Source: Clostridia bacterium (GTDB taxonomy: Bacteria > Bacillota > Clostridia > Christensenellales > Aristaeellaceae). Taken from it: a stretch of DNA of 36,590 nucleotides. Below, one piece after another: positions 33,370 through 36,590 of this stretch. Position 1 is the stretch's first letter, and each line of letters begins with the position of its first letter. Below the pieces are notes generated by a model. It was not told where the DNA came from and ran no database searches. It saw only the letters and a list, made by a program, of their open reading frames with translations. The stretch is from the NCBI GenBank assembly GCA_017431365.1, contig JAFRLF010000033.1:1-36590 (forward strand), given 5' to 3'. The translations under genes and the position numbers were made by a program.

Positions 33370-35493
33370 TTAAGCCGTCTCGTCTATTCTCACGCGAATG
33401 GCCTCAGGCGCTGTTATGCGCGGGGGTTCGCCTTGTTTCATATCGCACGTCAGTCGTCCATAGGGCGTCAGGAGCTCGACATGCGCCTCTGAAAGGCCGA
33501 GAAGGCTCGGTTTCAGTCTGAGTTCCCGCATCCCCGGTTCGACGATTTCGAGCCCCAGAAGGGCTGTTGGCAGCGAATACAGCGGCGTGCCGCCCCAGGC
33601 ATGGCTGTGATCGAAGCGGTATCCGGGCTCGGGCTTGACAAAGCCCTCGACGAGGCCCGCCGGGCAGGCCGCGACGGGCGCCTTCCAGGCCTGTAGGATG
33701 TCCAGAGTATAGCGATCCCGAAGACCGAGCCGGTTGACCGCCTGCAGCAGATAGTGCAGGAAGTAAGGTTGAACATCGCCTTCGATTTCGTCGGACATGA
33801 TCCTTTCGATCAGGGACACGGCCGTTTTGTCGTCGCAGACGCCCGTATATGCGGCCAGTATGTTCGCGTGCTTGAGATAGTAGGCCTTTTCCGTGTTCTC
33901 GGGCATCCATGGACCGGTGAGACGCTTTGGCGTGGGTGTGTTGAGACCCATCATATACATGCCCTTTTCGCAGTCGTAGAGGCGTTCGTTGATGGCGCAT
34001 CGCAGAGCCTCGCTCCGCTCAACGCAGTCCTGAGACAGACTGGCGCAGTGCAGCTGGGTGTACACCTTCGCGGCGTGGCGCAGCGCCATGTCGTAGAACA
34101 TGTTGAGGCAGGTCTGCCCGAGGGCCTTCGGCGGATGGTGCAGCGACAGCCCGTCCACATATATCCAGTCGACGAACATGTAATCCGGCGGCGTTTCAAT
34201 GAGGCCGTTTTCTCCGACGTAGGAATCAAAGCGCTTCAGCAGCAGATCGAGCGCCGTTTTGCAACGGGACAGAAGCGAATCGTCGCCCGTCAGCATGTAT
34301 ACGTCCCACAGCATTGCCACCCAGATCAGACTGTACGTCGTGTGGAACATGCGCCCGTCCTCGCGCTCCAGCAGATGCGCCGTTCTGATGACGTCGAACT
34401 CACTCAGCCGCTTATCGCCGAAGGCGAACGGCGTCATCAGGCTTTCGATGTAGTAATCGCCCGTGCAGGCCAACGGCTCACAGTGGCGGGGACTGTCCAG
34501 GTGATGGGTCTGACGGCAGATCTGAAGCGTGTGCTTACACGTCTGAAGGACCTGGTTCAGCGCCGCGTCGCTGGTGAAGATGCGCGCCTCCTCAGGCGTG
34601 GGATAGTGCGTCTCGATCAGTTCAAAGCGCAACAGCGCATTGTGATCCGAGAGGTTTTCACACGTCGCGGACAGGTTCCCGGCGCTGATCAGCGTAAAGC
34701 CGCGGTACGTGTCGTCGTGGTTGAGAACGATCTCGGTGACGGATCCCGCCTCATCGGTTTCTTGGGCCGTGACGCGCACCCGCACTTCGCCCTGCGCGTC
34801 GGCGCGGAGCGCGATAAAGCCGGCGTATATCATGTCGAAGGGCATGAAAACCGTCTTTGACTCGTGCGGACGGAGATACACCCTTCCGTTGCCCGGCTGG
34901 ATGGTCATCTCCGCGCGCACGGGGATGGGCGCTGTTTCCGCGTTCCAGACGTCCAAAACGGCTTGCGCTGGGGCGTACTCGTCCGGCGAAAGGCGGCCGT
35001 CATAGCGGTCCGGCGCGCAATAGGCCGCGTTTTTGCGGCACTGCCACGTCTCGTCCGTGCCGATTTCCACCTGTGTGCCGTCGTCAAATGTCAAAAGGGC
35101 GCTCAACATGAAGCCGCCGCGTCCCTTGGAATACTCGCAGATCTGTACCGGCATCATCCGCACGCGGGCGAAGAAGAGCAGCGTCTTGCTCTGGGGTTCG
35201 AGGTCTGTCTCATAAGCGTAGAACGGGCCTCGGACCGTCTCGTTACCGATAAAATCTCCGCCGACGCTGGCCGGCCCCGTGCCGGCGGCGCTCCCGTTGA
35301 CGTACAGCTGACAGGCCGTGTCGCCGCTGAATCGAATATGAGCTCCCGTCACGATCCTGTCAAAGGCGTAGCTTTTCTGGAATTCGGCGACCGTGTAATT
35401 GCCCTGAGATGTATCGGTCAAGGCGCTGTAGACTGTACGCTGGCTGTCAGGGTAGCGCGACGCCGGCAGCCAGATCCATTGGTCTTTCCGCAT
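33370..35493 (-). CDS. GH78-like alpha-L-rhamnosidase-family protein
   Basis: The protein has 707 residues and no signal peptide, so it is probably cytoplasmic. A beta-sandwich with YNGSAAGTGP-like sugar-binding turns (about residues 25-180) precedes an alpha/alpha-barrel (about 310-620) and a C-terminal beta domain. The barrel contains LDSPRHCEPLACTGDYYIES at about 330-350, equivalent to the GH78 D-x-P-x-R-x-E-R-x-x-W-x-G-D segment, and YRFDHSHAWGGTPLYSLP near the end. The Arg-Asp-Glu-Arg core is altered here to RHCEP, so the substrate may differ from terminal rhamnose. GGAGG precedes the start. It could act on plant glycosides or wall polymers; adjacency to the SDR/ThuA operon fits sugar catabolism. 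Confidence 0.75.
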   Translation of the reverse strand: MRKDQWIWLPASRYPDSQRTVYSALTDTSQGNYTVAEFQKSYAFDRIVTGAHIRFSGDTACQLYVNGSAAGTGPASVGGDFIGNETVRGPFYAYETDLEPQSKTLLFFARVRMMPVQICEYSKGRGGFMLSALLTFDDGTQVEIGTDETWQCRKNAAYCAPDRYDGRLSPDEYAPAQAVLDVWNAETAPIPVRAEMTIQPGNGRVYLRPHESKTVFMPFDMIYAGFIALRADAQGEVRVRVTAQETDEAGSVTEIVLNHDDTYRGFTLISAGNLSATCENLSDHNALLRFELIETHYPTPEEARIFTSDAALNQVLQTCKHTLQICRQTHHLDSPRHCEPLACTGDYYIESLMTPFAFGDKRLSEFDVIRTAHLLEREDGRMFHTTYSLIWVAMLWDVYMLTGDDSLLSRCKTALDLLLKRFDSYVGENGLIETPPDYMFVDWIYVDGLSLHHPPKALGQTCLNMFYDMALRHAAKVYTQLHCASLSQDCVERSEALRCAINERLYDCEKGMYMMGLNTPTPKRLTGPWMPENTEKAYYLKHANILAAYTGVCDDKTAVSLIERIMSDEIEGDVQPYFLHYLLQAVNRLGLRDRYTLDILQAWKAPVAACPAGLVEGFVKPEPGYRFDHSHAWGGTPLYSLPTALLGLEIVEPGMRELRLKPSLLGLSEAHVELLTPYGRLTCDMKQGEPPRITAPEAIRVRIDETA

Positions 35494-35533
35494 GCGGTAT
35501 ACCTCCGTAGTTCACGTTGATGAATGAGTGATA

Positions 35534-35564
35534 ACAGGGCTGGCCTCATGACGGCCATCCCTGT
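35534..35564 (-). terminator. Likely terminator of dnaJ
   Basis: ACAGGG (35534-35539) and TGGCC (35541-35545) pair with GGCCA (35553-35557) and CCCTGT (35559-35564). On the minus strand the stem is followed by TATC, so the T-tail is poor. Confidence 0.5.
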
Positions 35565-35570
35565 TCGCTT

Positions 35571-36590
35571 TTATGAATTGAAGGCGTCCTTCATTCGGTC
35601 AAAGAAGGATTTCTTCTTCTCGTATTGCTTGCCCGTTGTGCTGTCGTCAAACTGACGCAGCAGGTCCTTTTGCTTTTCGGTCAGCTTGCGGGGGACTTCA
35701 ACTTCCATGGTGACGTACAGATCGCCCTTGCCCACGCTGTTGAGCCGCTGGATGCCGCTGCCCTTGATGCGGAAGACGGTACCCGGCTGCGTCCCTTCGG
35801 GAACCTGGTACTTGACGGATCCGTCCAGTGTCGGCACGTCGATCTCGCAGCCCAGCGCGGCCTGCGTGAAGCTGATCGGCTCGTCGCAGTACAGGTCAAA
35901 GTCGCGCCGCTTGAAGTACTTATGCGGCCTGACGGTGATGAAGACCTGCAAATCTCCGTTGGGCCCGCCGTGTTCCCCGGCTTCGCCCTGGCCGCGCATC
36001 GTGATGATCTGACCGTTGTCGATGCCCGCGGGCACCTTCAGCGTGATGCGCTTCGATGTGCGGATCTTCTTGCGGCCGTTGCACTTGGGGCAGAACTCCT
36101 TGATGATCTTGCCCTCGCCGTGGCATGTCGGACAGACGCGTGAGACGCGCATTGCGCCCAGCATGGTCTGTTGCGTGACCACGACCTGCCCGCGTCCGTG
36201 ACAGTTGGAACAGGTCTCAGGGGTCGTGCCGGGCTTTGCGCCCGTGCCGTGGCAGGTGGGGCAGGGGTCGTCCCGCGTGACATTGAGATCCTTCGAGCAG
36301 CCCTTCGCCGCCTCTTCGAACGTCAGCGTCAGATCGTAGCGCAGGTCGTCGCCCTGCATGGGGCCGGTCCTGCGGGCGCTGCCGCCGGCTCCGCCGAACA
36401 GGTCGCTGATGATGTCCTCGAATCCGCCAAACCCGCCGAAGCCGGAGGCGTTGAATCCGGAACCGTATCCGCTGGCCCCTGACATGGGATCCTCGTGCCC
36501 GAACTGGTCGTAGCGCGCTCGCTTCTGATCGTCGGAGAGGACCTCGTAGGCTTCGTTGACTTCCTTGAATTTGGCTTCAGCCTCTTTGTC
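35571..36590 (-). CDS. dnaJ: Chaperone DnaJ (Hsp40), N-terminus cut by the window edge
   Basis: The minus-strand frame is open to the last base of the window, so about 339 C-terminal residues are seen. The end of the J domain is present (KFKEVNEAYEVLSDDQKRAR, then YDQFGHED), followed by a Gly/Phe-rich region (GFGGFGGFEDIISDLFGG). Four zinc-finger repeats follow, CPTCHGTG, CSNCHGRG, CPTCHGEG and CPKCNGRK; the last lacks the final Gly. Two substrate-binding beta domains (KVPAGIDNGQIITMRGQGEA) complete a typical type I DnaJ, partner of DnaK. The His-Pro-Asp motif lies outside the window. dnaK/grpE would be expected beyond the right edge. Confidence 0.95.
   Translation of the reverse strand, partial: DKEAEAKFKEVNEAYEVLSDDQKRARYDQFGHEDPMSGASGYGSGFNASGFGGFGGFEDIISDLFGGAGGSARRTGPMQGDDLRYDLTLTFEEAAKGCSKDLNVTRDDPCPTCHGTGAKPGTTPETCSNCHGRGQVVVTQQTMLGAMRVSRVCPTCHGEGKIIKEFCPKCNGRKKIRTSKRITLKVPAGIDNGQIITMRGQGEAGEHGGPNGDLQVFITVRPHKYFKRRDFDLYCDEPISFTQAALGCEIDVPTLDGSVKYQVPEGTQPGTVFRIKGSGIQRLNSVGKGDLYVTMEVEVPRKLTEKQKDLLRQFDDSTTGKQYEKKKSFFDRMKDAFNS

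Overview
The window looks like a chromosomal segment of an uncultured, GC-rich Firmicute, probably a Clostridia/Christensenellales-type gut bacterium. The evidence is Firmicute-style strong AGGAGG ribosome binding sites, GTG and TTG starts beside ATG, ECF-type vitamin S components (including a ThiT-like protein under a TPP riboswitch), a DUF3842 protein, BspA-like and clostripain-like surface proteins, and sugar ABC permeases without a linked ATPase. The taxonomic placement is inference; no rRNA or tRNA gene was seen.

Layout. Positions 1-1620 hold an IS110-family insertion element on the minus strand. Its recombinase carries a one-base frameshift, and a structured leader could encode a bridge RNA. 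Positions 1829-15388 are mostly an exported-protein region: a giant family C11 (clostripain-like) peptidase on the minus strand, a divergent uroporphyrinogen-decarboxylase-fold protein behind an operator-like palindrome, a 1218-residue wall-binding mosaic protein, and a 1040-residue leucine-rich-repeat protein with duplicated lipocalin-like modules.

Positions 15462-19733 are six tightly packed minus-strand genes, probably one transcript: an XRE/S24-type regulator, a PAP2 phosphatase, the RNA 2',3'-cyclic phosphodiesterase ThpR, a DUF3842 protein, an ECF S component and a uridine-kinase-like P-loop protein. The regulator is transcribed divergently from the operon at 19958-30005.

That operon is the most unusual part of the window. 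It encodes an exported Gly-rich protein, a HlyD-like adaptor, an exported propeller-like/solute-binding fusion, two MalF/MalG-type permeases, a second HlyD/MacA-like adaptor and a MacB/FtsX-type permease. No ATPase gene is present, so both permease sets would need NBDs encoded elsewhere. An intercistronic hairpin separates the binding protein from the permeases.

Positions 30045-31364 hold a TPP-riboswitch-controlled ThiT-like transporter with a long N-terminal extension. Positions 31488-33298 are a small plus-strand operon: a VOC protein, an SDR and a ThuA-like protein. The last two look fused only because of an apparent one-base frameshift. A GH78-like rhamnosidase and a dnaJ gene cut by the window edge complete the minus strand to 36590. 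All homology statements come from motif recognition by eye; no database search was run.
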